Positions 20,336 to 33,047 of a stretch of 64,000 bases of DNA are shown piece by piece. Each line of letters begins with the position of its first letter. Within the stretch, counting starts at the first letter, position 1. The position numbers and the translations under genes are program-made. The DNA comes from Stachybotrys elegans (taxonomy: Eukaryota; Ascomycota; Sordariomycetes; Hypocreales; Stachybotryaceae), in the NCBI GenBank assembly GCA_020746835.1, contig JAGPNK010000012.1:496001-560000 (forward strand), written 5' to 3'. The notes beneath the pieces are model-generated. The model was not told the DNA's origin, searched no databases, and worked only from the letters and a program-made list of their open reading frames with translations.

Positions 20336-22977
20336 CTACTTGGTCCAGCCGTGTGCAAAAACACAACCCTTTTCAGCCACGCCATCCATGTGCTCAGATT
20401 GGAGGGACACTTGAGCGCGTGCCATTGACATCAGCTCTCCAAAAACCCGTTCCATTTCTTTGGTAGCATCAGGCCGTTGGGAGAGAAGTGTTTCAAAGTC
20501 GCCCGCGCAGTACACGTTGTCGTGCTTGAGGTGGAAATGATTCGTGTCTAATAGAATCATCATGGTATCCAGATCGGCTGCCAAAGTCAGCGACTTTCAT
20601 CAGTGTTTGCTGAGATTCGCATCTACTTACCATACTCGGCAGTAATACGAAGCAGGTGAGGGCCCTTTAGACGTGGACATGTGCTGTAGTGATCCCACCT
20701 CTCCAGCAAGAGGCTGAGAACGCCGTGGCTGTTGTTCACAATGGCCGTGGTCAATGGGGTCTGGCCCGCAGTCGATGTCACATTAATGTTGGCGTTGATC
20801 TGAAGTAGGATATGGGCAAAGTCAATGTTGTCAGTTCTTGCTGCGTGGATGAGTGCCGTTCTCCCATCAACACCGCACTGCACACCAGTCAGTAGTGGTC
20901 GGTGGGCCCAAGTTGGATAACCTACGGCATCGACATCGGCACCAAATTCGAGCAATGTCTTTATGAGAAGAGGGTCTTTGGCGTTTCGGGATGCACAGTT
21001 AAGAGGACTTCCGATCTTGTAACCGCCCGGAATGACAGGATCTGGATCGGCGCCCGCAGCCAATAGCGTGCGAGCGCACAAGGTGTGGTTTCGATCCGCT
21101 GCATACGACAGAGGCCCGGCGTGCTGACAGTCGAGAACATTGGGATCGGCTTTGTGGCGAAGGAGGGTAGTCACAGCGTTGTTATCGCCACGAGCTGCAG
21201 CCCAAAGAAGCGCTGTACGCCCCATCGCATCTGTTCCGTCAACAGACTCTGGGTGCTGGATCAGTTCCATCTCCAAATCCACGCCGGAAAGACCCAGAAC
21301 AATCCTGTGAAGCAGTGGTAAATCCTGATCATCGAGCCAGTCCTGGCGGCGGCTGAGGCGAACGAGGGCGTTTTCCGCTTCTGGTGTTAAGCCGCCTTGC
21401 ATGATTAGGTCGGAGGACTTGTTGCGTGGAGAATTATCACTCGCAGCGCGAGGCCTGCACTGTATTAGTATCGGGGGTGGATGGCATGGGCAGGACGCAA
21501 ACCTGTAGTCGGCATCGGCACCCTGGTCATACAAGAAGTCGACGGTTTCCCATTGTTGAGCATAGACGGCCCACTAGAGACACGCCGGATTAGAGAACGA
21601 GTATGTGAGAAGCACGCCAAGTACCTACCCGTAGTAAAGAGTACCCACGGGTGTTGCTGACGTCATTGGGCGATGCGAGGCCCCGTGAGAACAACATCTT
21701 GAGAGCATCGATGTTGCCGTTGACGGTGTAGTTGATGGCCGGGGCCGAGTCTGGAACGTGGCGGTAGGACCTAAGTTGTAGTGAGGGGCCAGTGGCGGCC
21801 TGGTAGGTGGCCTCAAGTAGAAAGATTTTGGACCAGAATACGTGGGCTGGGAACCAGTACTCGGCCTGAACCCTGGGTGCCGTCTGCTGCTTGCAACTCT
21901 CGCGGTTGCATGGCGGGGTAGCAAAGGGTATGCCAGAGTAGCCGACAAAGAGTTGGCCCAGTACTCGACTGAGAACACCAGGGGTATTGGAGCGTTGCGT
22001 GCTGTGGCACTGGCATGGACACGCCCGGGGACACCAGGACGATCCGTTCTGCTGGACCGTCATGACGACAGTCTCGACCTGTTCTGGACTCGATTTATGG
22101 CCTAGACGCTTGTCGGCTTGCTTCGTGGCGGCTGCGGCAGCGGCGGCTTTGCGGGCACGCGCCTTCTGGACGTTGGGGTGGAGTTTCGGCATGCGAGGGG
22201 CATTTTCGCTCATGCTGGCAGCCATGGCGGTCATTTGCTCCGTGATGTACGCCTTGAGAGCCTCGTTTTGGTTGACGACGAGGGCCTGCAGGTGGTTTTG
22301 TTGCTCGGCATGGGCTAAAGACTGGTTGCTGAAACGAATGTCGATGCGGCTAAGGGTATAACTGGACGCGGAGGGATTGATTAGCGACCATGCCGTTATA
22401 TTTGAACAGGTAAGGCAGCAAAGGGTGGCAGCAAGCGGGGAAAGGCGGGTAGGTGATGTGGGGGGCCAAGAAATCTGTCAGATGACGGGGAGCCCCGAGA
22501 CAGTGGCAGAAGCAAATGCGCCACGTACAAGGAGGCTGTGTCGACGCTGGAGCGCAGGACGGACTTGGCTGCGACAATTTTATCCTGAATGTCGTTGAGG
22601 CGTCCGTGATATCTCTTCCAAGCAATCGCGCGCAGAGCGGTGCCCAACGGGGCCTGGAGACTGGTTGTGCGTATTTTGGCGACGGTTGCTTCGAGGTCCT
22701 CCAGATGGCCACGGAGCTTGGCCACATTATGAGCTACATCGCCCAGGAGACTGTCGCCAAAGTGGTTATCGTCACTCTCCGCGTCTAGCTCCCGCTGCTT
22801 CAGGACGCGATGAAGCCCTGACAACACGACTTTTGCATCGTCAACCTCGTTGCTCAGGGTCGCGAGTCGATCCGGGAGGTTGCCGAGGACTTCGTGGAGG
22901 CTGCGAATCCCGTGGCACACACCGTAGGTGAGCTTTGTCAGGGCTAGCACCGATGCCACCAAGCCCACGGCTTCCAT
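20336..22977 (-). CDS. Ankyrin-repeat protein with fungal STAND-type N-terminal domain, 756 aa
   Basis: Six exons: 22529-22977, 21629-22361, 21503-21573, 20926-21454, 20631-20877 and 20336-20577. Phases agree throughout. The first ~150 residues (MEAVGLVASVLALTKLTYGV, then LHEVLGNLPDRLATLSNEV) match the helical N-terminal domain found in fungal STAND/NLR-like and Helo-like proteins. A linker follows with a coiled Ala/Lys segment and a Cys-rich stretch (CPRACPCQC). Ankyrin repeats come next, for example GRTALLWAAARGDNNAVTTL, GPLSYAADRNHTLCARTLL and GRTALIHAARTDNIDFAHIL. No NACHT or NB-ARC nucleotide-binding motif is visible between the domains, so this is a STAND-less architecture. Intron 4 (20878-20925) is 48 nt with no in-frame stop. 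Intron 1 is unusually long (167 nt). A role in nonself or stress signalling is family-based inference. Confidence 0.85.
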
Positions 22978-23804
22978 TCTGGGGGTTGCGCGATCAAGTG
23001 CGAAGAAGCTCGGCAGGCAGTTAGCTCCCGTCCGGACCCCGCCGACTAACTGCTAGCGTAGGTAGCTAGGGATCAGCCGAGAGTTAATTGCCTGGCCGAG
23101 TATGGATTTGGATGGAATGGAAGTGATGATTGAGGCGCAAGGCGATGTGGTCGGTTTGTGAAGAGCATGCCGATGGCAATAAAGGCCGGGTGGGCTTTAT
23201 CAAAGGCGAAATACCACCTTGGCAGCAGGGCCGCCAGCAGCCGCTTCCTGAGCCGCTACCCGCTACCGCTACCCGCTACCGCTACCGCTCACCTTGCTTA
23301 AGGCGGTTATGCAGGCGTACAAGGCTCTGGGTGCCTGCCAATCATGCGACGGCGCTTATCCATCCTGCCTCCGCGTAGGCAGCTTTGTGGCAGATCTCAC
23401 CACGCAGTCAGCGAATCAGCCACGCTGATAGAACCCCACTGGCGTCGCCTTGCTGTGTTGTATCACCAACAGCTCACTACCCCCTCCTTTCTTGCAAAGT
23501 ATTCGGATTCCTCCCCCCCCTGTATCGCTACGACTGGTCAAACTGTGCATTGTGTGGGGATATCCTGGCTTTCTTTATCAGCTCGGTGACGACCTGCATG
23601 ATACCTAGACCGTTCCGTGCACAACCCGCGTAGCCTGATTTGTCTCCCTCCTGCCTTACCATGCACGCGTAAGAAGAACAGACCCCCCCTCAGGCAACAA
23701 AGCTGCCCCGCCATCCATTTCCATCCCTGAACCTCTGCATGCCCTACATTTTACTTCTCTCCTCCTAATAGAATCACCACTGGGCGGCCTGTGTAAGCGA
23801 CAGA
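22978..23804. promoter_or_regulatory. Divergent promoter between ankyrin gene and GDE1-like gene
   Basis: About 830 bp between divergent starts. It includes a short direct repeat of CGCTACC units (23254-23287). It probably serves both genes. No RNA gene or small CDS is seen. Confidence 0.45.
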
Positions 23805-26800
23805 ATGCGTTTCGGTAGTCAGCTGTACCAATACCAGAGACCTGCTTGGGTGGACTTTTACGTCGACTATAACCGGCTCAAGACCCTCGTCGATGCTGGG
23901 CCAAGCCTCCAAGGTGGGCACGCATCCTATCCATGGCCATAGCTAATGATGGCGTGTTTTCAGAACTACGAGATGCCATTCACTCGGAAATCGACATCGC
24001 CCGCGCCTTCATGGCCACCGAAGACCGTCACATCGAGGCCAGAATTCTGGCCCTTGAGGAACAATGGGGTGTCAGGATTGACGCCGAGCCCTCCGACTTT
24101 CGGGGTGTCTCTAGGCTAGAATTAGAAGACCTTCATACCTCTCTGATGGAAATTGCCAGTCAACTTACCGAGTGCCATGACTTTGCCCGGGTCAATCGCG
24201 ACGGCATCTCGCGAATTCTAGACAAAGCCGTCCTCAAATACCCCCCGGAGGAGATCTCCAAGATCAACGCGCTTCCTCGACTCGCACAACATGACCGACA
24301 CTTGTGCAACATAAATTCTACCCTGCAACACCTGAAAGAGACCCTCGTCCACAATCAGTCGACCCGCCTCACGCGTTCACTACTGCTTGAGCGCTCTGGG
24401 CTTGACTGTTTCCCCGCACACAGGTGCTTGGAAGAAGACGACGCCCCGGGGCTCGAAGCCGTTTTCGACCGCCACTACCCTGAGCCTTCTCCGGCAACAG
24501 AGTCAGCCATGAACTATCTATTCCAAGCTGCCCTGCTTTACAAGTCCTTGAATTGCCAAAGAAAGATCCTCATGCGCCTACAGTCTGACCCAAATCAGAA
24601 GCCTCAAGGCTATCTCCTCAAGGGCATCCAGAGCCTTGCACGTTCCGACCCGCGCTCAGAGGCATCTTCTGCCGAGCCCCTTGAGTTTCTCATGCTGCTG
24701 TCTCCAAGCCAGCAGCGTCAGCTGCAGAGTTCCGACATTCTAGGCCGTTCGCCCCTTCACTACGTGGCTCTTTTTGGTCTTGATGGCGCATGCTGTCAAG
24801 TTATCTCAATGATGCAGAACTCGGGCTCAAAAATCTCCGTGGGAACGGCACTCGACGTGTTCGGCCTGACGCCCATAGACTATGCCGTTCGAAGGGGGCA
24901 TACGGCCGTCGTAGAGCTACTCATGGCAGCGCACGATGCTCTGGACCATGGAGATGAATTGCAGCCACTGGACAAGTCGGACCTCCTTGCGGTAGCCATC
25001 GCCTCCAGATACATCCAAATTGCCCGTTTGCTGATCAACAAGGGCTGGGGAACGAAGTTCGTGCGAAGATCCGGTAGAAATGTCTTGCACGTTGCCGCGG
25101 AACAGGGCCTTTCAGAACTAGTCAAGGACATTGTTGCCTGTGGAGTAGATGTTAACGCGCAAGACAAAACCAGATCCTGGACACCCCTCACCATTGCCAG
25201 TGTACACGGCCACCTCGACACAGTCAAAGCCTTGATTCTGGCCGGCGCAGACACCAGGGTTCCGGATCACAGAGAGTGGCTTGCCATAGACTATGCAGCC
25301 TATCGAGGACACATGGGAGTGGTCAATACCATTCAAACAAAAGGATCAGAGGAGCTGCAGTCAAAACCAGGCAGGCAGCTGAGCGAGGTCAACATTCTTC
25401 GTGAGCGATCGCCTTCGGACTCGATTGCGTTTGTTCACATCGGCACGCTTGATCTATATAAAAAGGTGAAACCCGTGGACATGGCACCTTACCACAAGTA
25501 CATGTACCCGAATCAGATCCCCGAATCAAGCTTCGAGCTTGCCGTCTCCATTGCCGAAGCCAGGGGCCAGAACAAACACACTGTTTCTTTACCGCTCTTG
25601 TCGGAGAATTCGGACTGGCCCTTGTGTTTTAGAATTTCCGACCCCGGAAACGTAGCTGTCATCTTCAAGATAACCGATTTGCTCAATGGGTCCGTTGTCG
25701 GCACAGGTATCGCCCTCGTCAGCAGCTTGACCGCATCTCTCGGACCCAAGAGGGACACCCTGATCCGAGACTACACCGTGGCCCTCGTAAGCGACAAGAT
25801 TGGCCTCGTCGGAACTGTCATCTTCACCATCATCATAGCTCGTCCGTACAATGGAGTCCACCCACCCCCGGCATTCGTCCAGACACTGACCCGTGGACCG
25901 TCATCCTACCTGGGTGGCCATCGCGGTATGTTGGATCATTGCTGGGGAGTTTTGGCTGACGATGGTAGGCAACGGACAAAATGATAATTCGGGGTGCTTG
26001 CAGATTGGCGAGAACACCATCAAATCTTTTCTCACAGCGGTGGAGCTGGGCGCTGATGTAGTCGAACTAGGTCAGTGCGTTGGAACCTAGATTGACCAAG
26101 TCTGACTTTTTAGATGTTCAACTGACCAAGGATGACGTCCCTGTTGTTTACCACGACTTCCTTGTGGTCGAAAAGGGGTCCGATGCGCCGATGCATACAT
26201 TGACATACGACCAAGTAAGTTGGGACCCTTGTGATTGTGCGATGCTAATTTTCAGTTTATGGGAATCAACGAAGCCCAGTCGACCTCCAAAGATATGCTG
26301 AGCAAGAAACCCCCTCTAGGGCGACGCGCGTCGCTTTGCGAACCGTTGGATATGGACGCCCTTGTCAGCCAGATGAAGCACACTCTAAACTACCCTGGAT
26401 ATAAACCGAATCTCCGAAACCACAGCATCCACGAACCCTTCATCACTCTGGTGGATCTGTTTCGTGGATTGCCAGAGGATATACCGCTGGATATTGAGCT
26501 GAGTAAGTCGCTGCTCCGGCTCTGACCAAGTGGCTAACATTTCAGAATACCCAATGCTTTACGAAGCTGCCGACTTTCAGATGGACAACTACGCTACTGA
26601 GATCAACCTTTTTCTGGACACGATTTTGTCCGTGGTATATGCCCATGCCGGTAGTCGACGGCTCATCTTTAGCTCCTTTAGCCCTGACATCTGCATGGTC
26701 CTCGCCGTGAAGCAGCAAATTTACCCCATGCTATTCCTCAACGACTCGTCCAACTGGCCGACAGGCGACATGCGAGCGACCAGCTTGCAGACAGCCATGC

Positions 26801-27093
26801 GCTTCGCACATAGGTTTGGCCTTGCCGGTGTTGCCATGTCTTCGGAGCCATTTGTGCATAGTCCCGGCCTGGTCAACCTGGCAAAGAGACAGGGCCTCTA
26901 TACCGCAACGTACGGACCGCTAAATGATGTTGGGGCAAGCGTAGAGGTAAGAAGGCGTGGTATGGGCCAGGCGTGGTTTGGGATTTCTGCTGACCCCATT
27001 TAGATCCAGGCTAAAGCAGGTGTTGACCTTATCATTGTCAACAAAGTAGGGAAGATGAGCCAGGTTTTGGACAAATTTAGGAAGCGACATTAA
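23805..27093 (+). CDS. GDE1: SPX-ankyrin-GDPD glycerophosphodiester phosphodiesterase, 1003 aa
   Basis: Seven exons: 23805-23913, 23964-25925, 25969-26070, 26114-26214, 26256-26502, 26546-26946 and 27004-27093. Introns are 41-57 nt. The N-terminus MRFGSQLYQYQRPAWVDFYV followed by YNRLKTLV is the start of an SPX domain, which senses inositol pyrophosphates. Ankyrin repeats occupy the middle (GRSPLHYVALFGLDGACCQV, TPIDYAVRRGHTAVVELL). The C-terminal GDPD barrel shows GHRGNG, GENTIKSF, ELDVQLTKDDVPVVYHDF and a final VDLIIVNK. The catalytic HRGxGxN, ExD and downstream His pattern is intact, which favours a working GDE1-type enzyme (glycerophosphocholine to glycerol-3-phosphate and choline, phosphate scavenging) over the degenerate GDPD of the PHO81/NUC-2 regulator. 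It is soluble and probably cytosolic. Confidence 0.93.
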
Positions 27094-27440
27094 ATGTCAG
27101 ACGGACAGACCCGCAGGTCCGTAATCTGACTCGCGTGGGATCGACGAGCTTGGGATGTTTTGGGAATTTGGATGAATCAACAGCCTCCACTTTGTACGCC
27201 AGCATCCTGTCAGCGTAGGGCTGCATAGCAAGCTGAGGCTGTGCGGCCGTCGTTTGGAATCAACAGAATTGCATCTTGATTATCGTGCATCAAGCCAAAT
27301 GTCCAGGAGTAAGGAAATATAAATAAAGCTCCTCTGTACAGTCTCATCTTCATCTATACAATCCAACTCATCTCTGCACACTCATCTATACCAATTCATC
27401 TCTGTACCCTCATCTCTGTACTCTCATCTCTGTACCCACC
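27094..27440. promoter_or_regulatory. Promoter and leader with CTCATCTCTGTAC repeats
   Basis: The 100 bp before the ATG at 27441 hold five to seven degenerate tandem copies of a CTCATCTCTGTAC unit (about 27341-27438), ending two bases before the Kozak-like CACCATG. Pyrimidine-rich leader repeats are common in strongly expressed fungal genes; the function is inferred. AAATATAAATAAAG at 27314-27328 may be the TATA region. Confidence 0.55.
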
Positions 27441-28612
27441 ATGAAGTTCCTCCTCCTCCTCGCCTCTTGCGCCTTTGCCTTGCCCCAGAACAAACCCGCT
27501 GGCGCTCTCTACTTTCTCGATAGCGATCCCGCCGGCGCCTCCGTCGTCTCCTTGCCGATTCGACAGAATGGCTTGCTCGGCCACCCATCCCGGACTTCTA
27601 CTGGTGGCCTGGGCCTGATTGGCAACAACATGAACGGGCCCGTCACAGTTGGTAAGTAAAACCTACCTCGTTACAACGCATAGGCTGACCGTCAGATCCC
27701 GTCTTTTCCCAGGGCGCCGTGACCATCAAGGGAAACCGCCTCTTCACCGTCAATCCCGGCTCCAACACGCTTGCCTACTTCCGCATCCCGCGCAACGACC
27801 CGACCCATCCCGTCCTCATCGACACCATCGACACGCAGGGAACCGTGCCCAACACCGTCGCCTACTCGGACAAGAACAAGCTCGCCTGTGTCGCCAACAC
27901 CGGCTCAAAGCCTGGCGTGCAGTGCTTCCGCGTGTCCGACTGCAGCTCTCTGCAAGCCGTTGGAGGCTTCAAGCCCTTGCCCGTGCTGAACCAGACGACG
28001 CCGCTCTTGGGCCCGGCCAACACCGTATCCCAGGTTCTCTTCAACCCCTCTGAGACGGCCCTGTTTGTCACCATCAAGGGAGACGGCACAAACGACGGCT
28101 TCATCTTTGCCTACCCCGTCGTCGACGGCCAAGTCCAGGAGACGCCCGTCCAGTCTCGCCCCGCGGGTGTTCCCGTGACTTTTGGGTTCAACTTTGTCAC
28201 CGACTCGCTGGCCGTCGTCGCCACGCCCGCCTACGGCGCCGCCTTTGTCGACATTGGCGCCGACTTCACCGCCACCGTCAGCACGCAGGTCCGGGTCCCA
28301 GGCCAGCGTGCCGTCTGCTGGACCGCCTTTGCCGAGGCCACACAGTCGACGTACCTGCTCGACGCCGGCGTTGCGGCTCTCACCACCGTGGACCCTCAAA
28401 CGCGGGCCATTGCTCGCACCGTCCCTGGAATTCCCACTGCGAACGGCTACTTTGACGGCGTTGTTGGGGGGACAAAGCTGTATGCCCTGCAGGCCTCGAG
28501 CGGGATTACGATTTTTGACATCCAGAACCGCTCAAACGGCCCATTCACGGTTGACCTGACCAGCTTTGGGAACCGCGCTTCTTGGATTGGCATGGCTGTA
28601 TACATGAATTAG
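27441..28612 (+). CDS. Secreted seven-bladed beta-propeller protein (muconate cyclase-like), 375 aa
   Basis: Two exons, 27441-27651 and 27696-28612, with a 44-nt intron in phase 1. A signal peptide is obvious: MKFLLLLASCAFALPQ, with likely cleavage after Ala. The mature protein repeats strand-rich units such as GNRLFTVNPGSNTLAYFRI, NTVAYSDKNKLACVANTG and GLYxL-like turns, as in fungal 3-carboxy-cis,cis-muconate lactonizing enzyme-like propellers. Many extracellular fungal members have no proven activity. Cysteines in LACV, VQCFRVSDC and VCWT could form disulfides. One N-glycosylation sequon (NQT) and another NRS are visible. It probably acts outside the cell. The substrate is unknown. Confidence 0.85.
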
Positions 28613-28714
28613 CGCTCCACTGGCGCTCTGACAGTGACCCCGACTGTATGATATATACGCTGGTGTGTTGAATTAGATTTCTCTTTATAGAATTAGATAT
28701 TGCTCATTCGTCAA

Positions 28715-29996
28715 CTATCCATTCCTCACTTCTTGTGCAACGTCTTGCAACTCTATCCACGACTTTCTACCTGGTTGGTCTGGCTCGTCGAGCCGCGTAA
28801 AAGGGTGCTGGCCGCCATCGCTTCGCGCCTGGCTCGAACCTTGGCCGCTCACGTTTCGCCAGGCCGGTTTCTGCCTGCCGGCGCTATCAGCTTCGTTGGG
28901 GGGCGTGGTCGTCCCCAAGAGCCCAAAACTCAGCCGGTTGATGACGGGTTTTAAAAATACGAGGCAGGCTATGAATGTCAGAGAGATTTTGTATGTGGCA
29001 GCCGACTTACCGCAGAGAATAGCCACATTGCCCTCCACGATTGTCCATATTCCGGCGTCGGTGTAGTTCCAGGTAACATCCACACTGCTTCTATCGATGT
29101 TGATGACCATGGCTAGCCTCAGCACGGAGGTGATGGTGACGCTGTGAGGTTAGCGTGGCCTCACTGCGTGGTTTCGACTTACAATATTCCTACGGCGAAA
29201 ATTCCGCCTACGGCCACCTTTTGACGCCTCGGCAGTCGCAAACGCCAAATGTACGGCATGGGCAGGGCCATGAGAAGGATGTCGACCATTATATTTGGGA
29301 TTGCGCTCGCGATGAAAAGGCCCCTCGTGTTCACATTACATTCGTAGTCGGCTGGGCTTGGCGGGTTGTTCGGACGGTATCGATCCCAGAGCGCCGAGAT
29401 TGGCTGGCATTGCAAGCAGTTGGTAATGATCTACTCGAGTTAGCTGGGTCTTCCGAGGCTGGATTTCATACAATTGCTATCCCCCATCCACACGTCATGA
29501 ATGTGAGGGCCAAGATCAGTGGCCGAGTCGAAGCGTTGACGCTGAATGTTTTCCAGTAAAAGGCGAGAATCGACAGCTTGACGAGCACCAACGTCACAGT
29601 GTAGCAAAGAATGGACGCAAACAAGGCGAGCTGCCATGCATAGCTTGCGGTTGGAGGCGCGGCCCAGACGTGCTGCCCGATGCCATGACTGGTGCCTGCA
29701 ATTGTTAGACGAGTACCAGCAACGTCGGGAGACTCACCATAGGCGGCTATGGCAATTATGTTTCCGAGCGCTGGGATCTAGCTGTGTCAGACACATCACA
29801 CCTGATAGTATGCACTTACGAGCGCAGCAATAGCGAGCCAGTCGTCCAACCACAACGGGAGCCCCTTGATCCGGCGGCTGGCAAGACGCAGCGATATGCC
29901 AAGCAGCGCCAAAACATATGCCACGACCGAGACGGCGATCAAGGTCGGGCGCCTGTCATCCAGGAGGTCGACTCCATCTGGGGTAGGCAGCGCCAT
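28715..29996 (-). CDS. Fungal rhodopsin-like/Pth11-type seven-TM membrane protein, 357 aa
   Basis: Six exons: 29820-29996, 29738-29777, 29472-29695, 29183-29430, 29011-29141 and 28715-28968. Introns are 41-45 nt and phases agree. The protein matches the fungal rhodopsin-like integral membrane domain: SLRLASRRIKGLPLWLDDWL before TM2, YGTSHGIGQHVWAAPP in the first outer loop, VKLSILAFYWKTFSV in TM3-4, ITNCLQCQPISALWD in loop 2, and YTDAGIWTIVEGNVAILC in TM6. The conserved DDWL, GxGxH and Cys pattern is complete. There is no CFEM domain at the N-terminus. Members of this family are orphan receptor-like proteins, some linked to host or nutrient sensing. The C-tail is hydrophilic. The gene is convergent with the beta-propeller gene, only 102 bp away. 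Confidence 0.9.
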
Positions 29997-31404
29997 GGCG
30001 CATATGGCTTGCGGGGCATAAAATCCTGGGACGTGTGGGGGACGGCATATTTATCCTTGAGCTGCCTGGCATGCGGCTGAAGCCGATCCAGGCGCATTTG
30101 CCGGATCCGTTATCATCCTCAGGAGGCGACTATTGATCTGCAGAGGGGAACAGACACCCAAGAGGCCCCTGCGAGCAAGGCAATATGCCGCCTTTGCAAA
30201 CCGTCAGAAGACGCCCCTTTGGGAGAAGTTTTCCCGTTCAAGAAGTGCTGGAGCCCGCCACTGCCTCATTGAGACAGCCGACGTCGCATCGCGTCAACGG
30301 CTGCACGAGGCATCCAATCGCTGTCGCTGCTGCATGCACGGTGAACAATGCAAGACGCAACGGAGGATCCCTCTGCAACTCCAGCGGCTCTGATTTGCTC
30401 TGCTATCAGCGTTATCCACCGCGGAGGCCCTTGCCAGCGGCCGCCGCTGTTGGGCCAAATGCCGAGGTGGTAAGCGGTTGCGGCCCAAGGTGGCAGCAGG
30501 TAAGCAGAAGCTGGTAGAGAATTGTCCCGACCGAAGCGCCATGTCGGATCTGTTATATCCGGCCAATCGTTTTGTGAGTTTTAATCTCGTGCTTTCCGAT
30601 CGAGTCTGCGATTGAGTCGGGGAGCTAGCACAAAGCCGTCATCACTGCTCGTTTGTAAATGTGTGGGTGATCTTCACGGTCAAATGGCAGATGAGGTGCG
30701 CTCTGGTCATCGCCGCGTATTATGCCAACATATTATTCAGATGTTGCAGAGCGACACTGCTCCGGTGCAGAGCACTTCAAACAACCCGTATCCCCCAGAG
30801 AGTGGAAAGCAGCACCCGCCTATCAAGAGTTACAACTCCAAGGACCAAGGGTATGGACAGTCGCTTGACCATGTTCAAGGGCAAGCCCGTAATATACAGG
30901 TAACCGTGTCTCATACCCAGCTCCAGCTGTGAATACTTGGGCTTACAATGTTATGATAGGCGGTTCACCTAGTTGCCGTTGCTGGTCTATCTCCATCCAG
31001 CTAATGTTTGCCGTCCTATTTGCGAGCCTCTAGTGTCGCGGCCACAACCGAATTGATATTGGATAGGTATGGCTACATCCTTATAGAGAACGATGCAGTC
31101 AAGGGGTAAATCAGTCAAATTTAGACCCTCCGAGTCATAAGGCCACAGCAACGCGATCCGTAGCCTGGCAGTGGTTTCGCTGGCAAGGAGTCGATCCAGA
31201 GGAGCATGTTGGAGCGGCATGTGATTGTTCATCCATTTTATCGTATCATCCTGCTCGGACATTTGTGCATCACGTGAGATCACATGCTGACCATGACTGG
31301 TTGTGAGCTTTCCATTTCTGCATCTCGAAACTCTCCGTCATACATACAAACGTTAACTGAACCTTGTTCATCCGCTCGTCTATAAAAACTCACCTGTCTC
31401 TACC
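29997..31404. other. Intergenic region
   Basis: About 1.4 kb. Possible short frames on both strands look like chance openings with no splice-compatible partners. The final 60 bp (CTATAAAAACTCACC at 31379-31393) contain a good TATA box 15-25 bp before the ATG of the HNH gene. Confidence 0.5.
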
Positions 31405-32927
31405 ATGGACCGAATGGACCGAATGGACCGAGCCACTAGCCCTGATCCAACGTGGAGAAAACTCATCGGCATTCTTGATACGATGACGGATACAGCAGTC
31501 AAGAAGTTGACCAACGACCTTGAGACGCCGCCACCCCGCGAGATGCCCAGCATACTTGACTTTGGTCATGATCTTGACGATCGCATCGAGAAAATCCATG
31601 GCCTATTCCAAAAGTACTACATAGAACCGACAGCCCATGATGTTCTGTGTGGTCTTATGCTGCATGAATCAATAATTACTTCGCCAGTCGTGGCTGAACT
31701 TCCGGAGTGGCTCAAGGGACTTGACCGGTTCCGTCGAAACTGTACGCCATTCTTACCATGATTTGCCGGTACTTAAAACTAACATTTTTGTGTTCAAGTT
31801 TTAGGGCACCTCAGAAGCCCAGTGCCGGAAGTCCCCAGCCCTGATTTCACCAATCCTACCAACACCGAGTCCGCGAAGCCGACACTGGAATCGACGGGCG
31901 GGGTCAAGAGAAAAGGCCCCGACGTAGCTTCACCTGAAAACAAAAGGGTTGACACGGGATCGGGCTCCCTAAATTCTCAAGCTCTTGCACCTCCCGCCTC
32001 CTCAGCTGCTCCCACGCCCTTGACTCCAGCATCGACTGCCAGAGTCCCAAACCCCATACAGGGCTCATTCCGCGCAGCACTACGGAACGCGACAAGTGTG
32101 TCGAACGCGATGGAAACAAGTGTGTTCTCACGGGTATAAAAGACCCAGAAGTATACCACATTGTACCCTTCGCTTGGAACAAATCCATGAGCAATGCGAA
32201 AAAGGCATTTAATCTCCGCCATAATATTTTATATTTATTTGGCCCAGAATTCTCCGAGGCAGTCAAGGCAGACCTTCACTTAAAGTCGGACAAGACTCTC
32301 GTACTTGGCGCTTCTGACTATGCGTGGAATATGGTCAGCCTTACCCCGACAGCCCATGACTGGTGGGGCAAAGCATATTGGGGATTTGATCCTGTGGAAG
32401 TCAGGCCAAGCAAGAAGACGGGCAAGAAGAAGCAATGGGAGGCCGTCCTTCTGTTTAGGTGGACTTACCGCCATCCTAGCTTGAGGGACGAAAAGCGCAA
32501 GGGATGCCCAACGTTGAACATGGAGAAGGACGAGGCGGGAAACAGTCAGCTTGGCGAGTTTCTTGAAGAAGTCAGGCAGTGGGAGAAAGGCCAGCAAGCC
32601 CCAAACATCCAGAGGCCTGATGGAGACGACCTTTTCTTGCACAATTCAACGACTGGCGACGTTCGCTCTGGTGATCAGGTCATCATCAAGTTTGGGTCAG
32701 AGGTAGATGCCCAGCGGTTCTTCAGACTTATGCAGATCCAATGGGCCTACATCCGACTACACGCAATGTCTGCAGCCGCAGAGTCGGTCTCTCTTCATGA
32801 TGATGAAACTAGTAGCTCTGGGCTTGTTTTCGGCAACCTTGCTTATGTCGATGAGCAGGACAGCCAGGAACGGATTCAGGACTGGCTCATGCGCGCTACC
32901 TCACCACCGCCAATTAGGACAAGCTAA
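31405..32927 (+). CDS. HNH endonuclease-like protein; frame needs a second intron or carries a 1-nt shift
   Basis: Exon 1 is 31405-31741, intron 31742-31804 (63 nt), exon 2 from 31805. The N-terminus repeats MDRMDRMDR and continues as a helical domain (PEWLKGLDRFRR). The HNH signature lies in a different frame: ERDGNKCVLTGI, then YHIVPFAWN, RHNILYL and TAHDWWGKAYWGF, which give the C, H, N and last H of fungal HNH_2 proteins. An intron at 31924-32042 (GTAGCT...GCCAG) would restore one open frame of 446 aa (31405-31741, 31805-31923, 32043-32927) but removes a Ser/Pro/Thr-rich linker that looks coding. The alternative is a 1-nt shift near 32085, where GAACGCGA is locally duplicated. The family is usually of unknown function, and nuclease activity is only predicted. 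A decayed relative lies at 59185-59545 on the other strand. Confidence 0.7.
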
Positions 32928-33047
32928 AGCCTATGAGATGAATTAGGTCAGGCTAAAGTCTCTAAGATAAATCTTGAAAGAAAAAATAAATCTTAGAGAA
33001 AGAAAAGAAAGAGAAGAAAGAGAAAGAGAGAAAAGAAAAAGAAGAAG

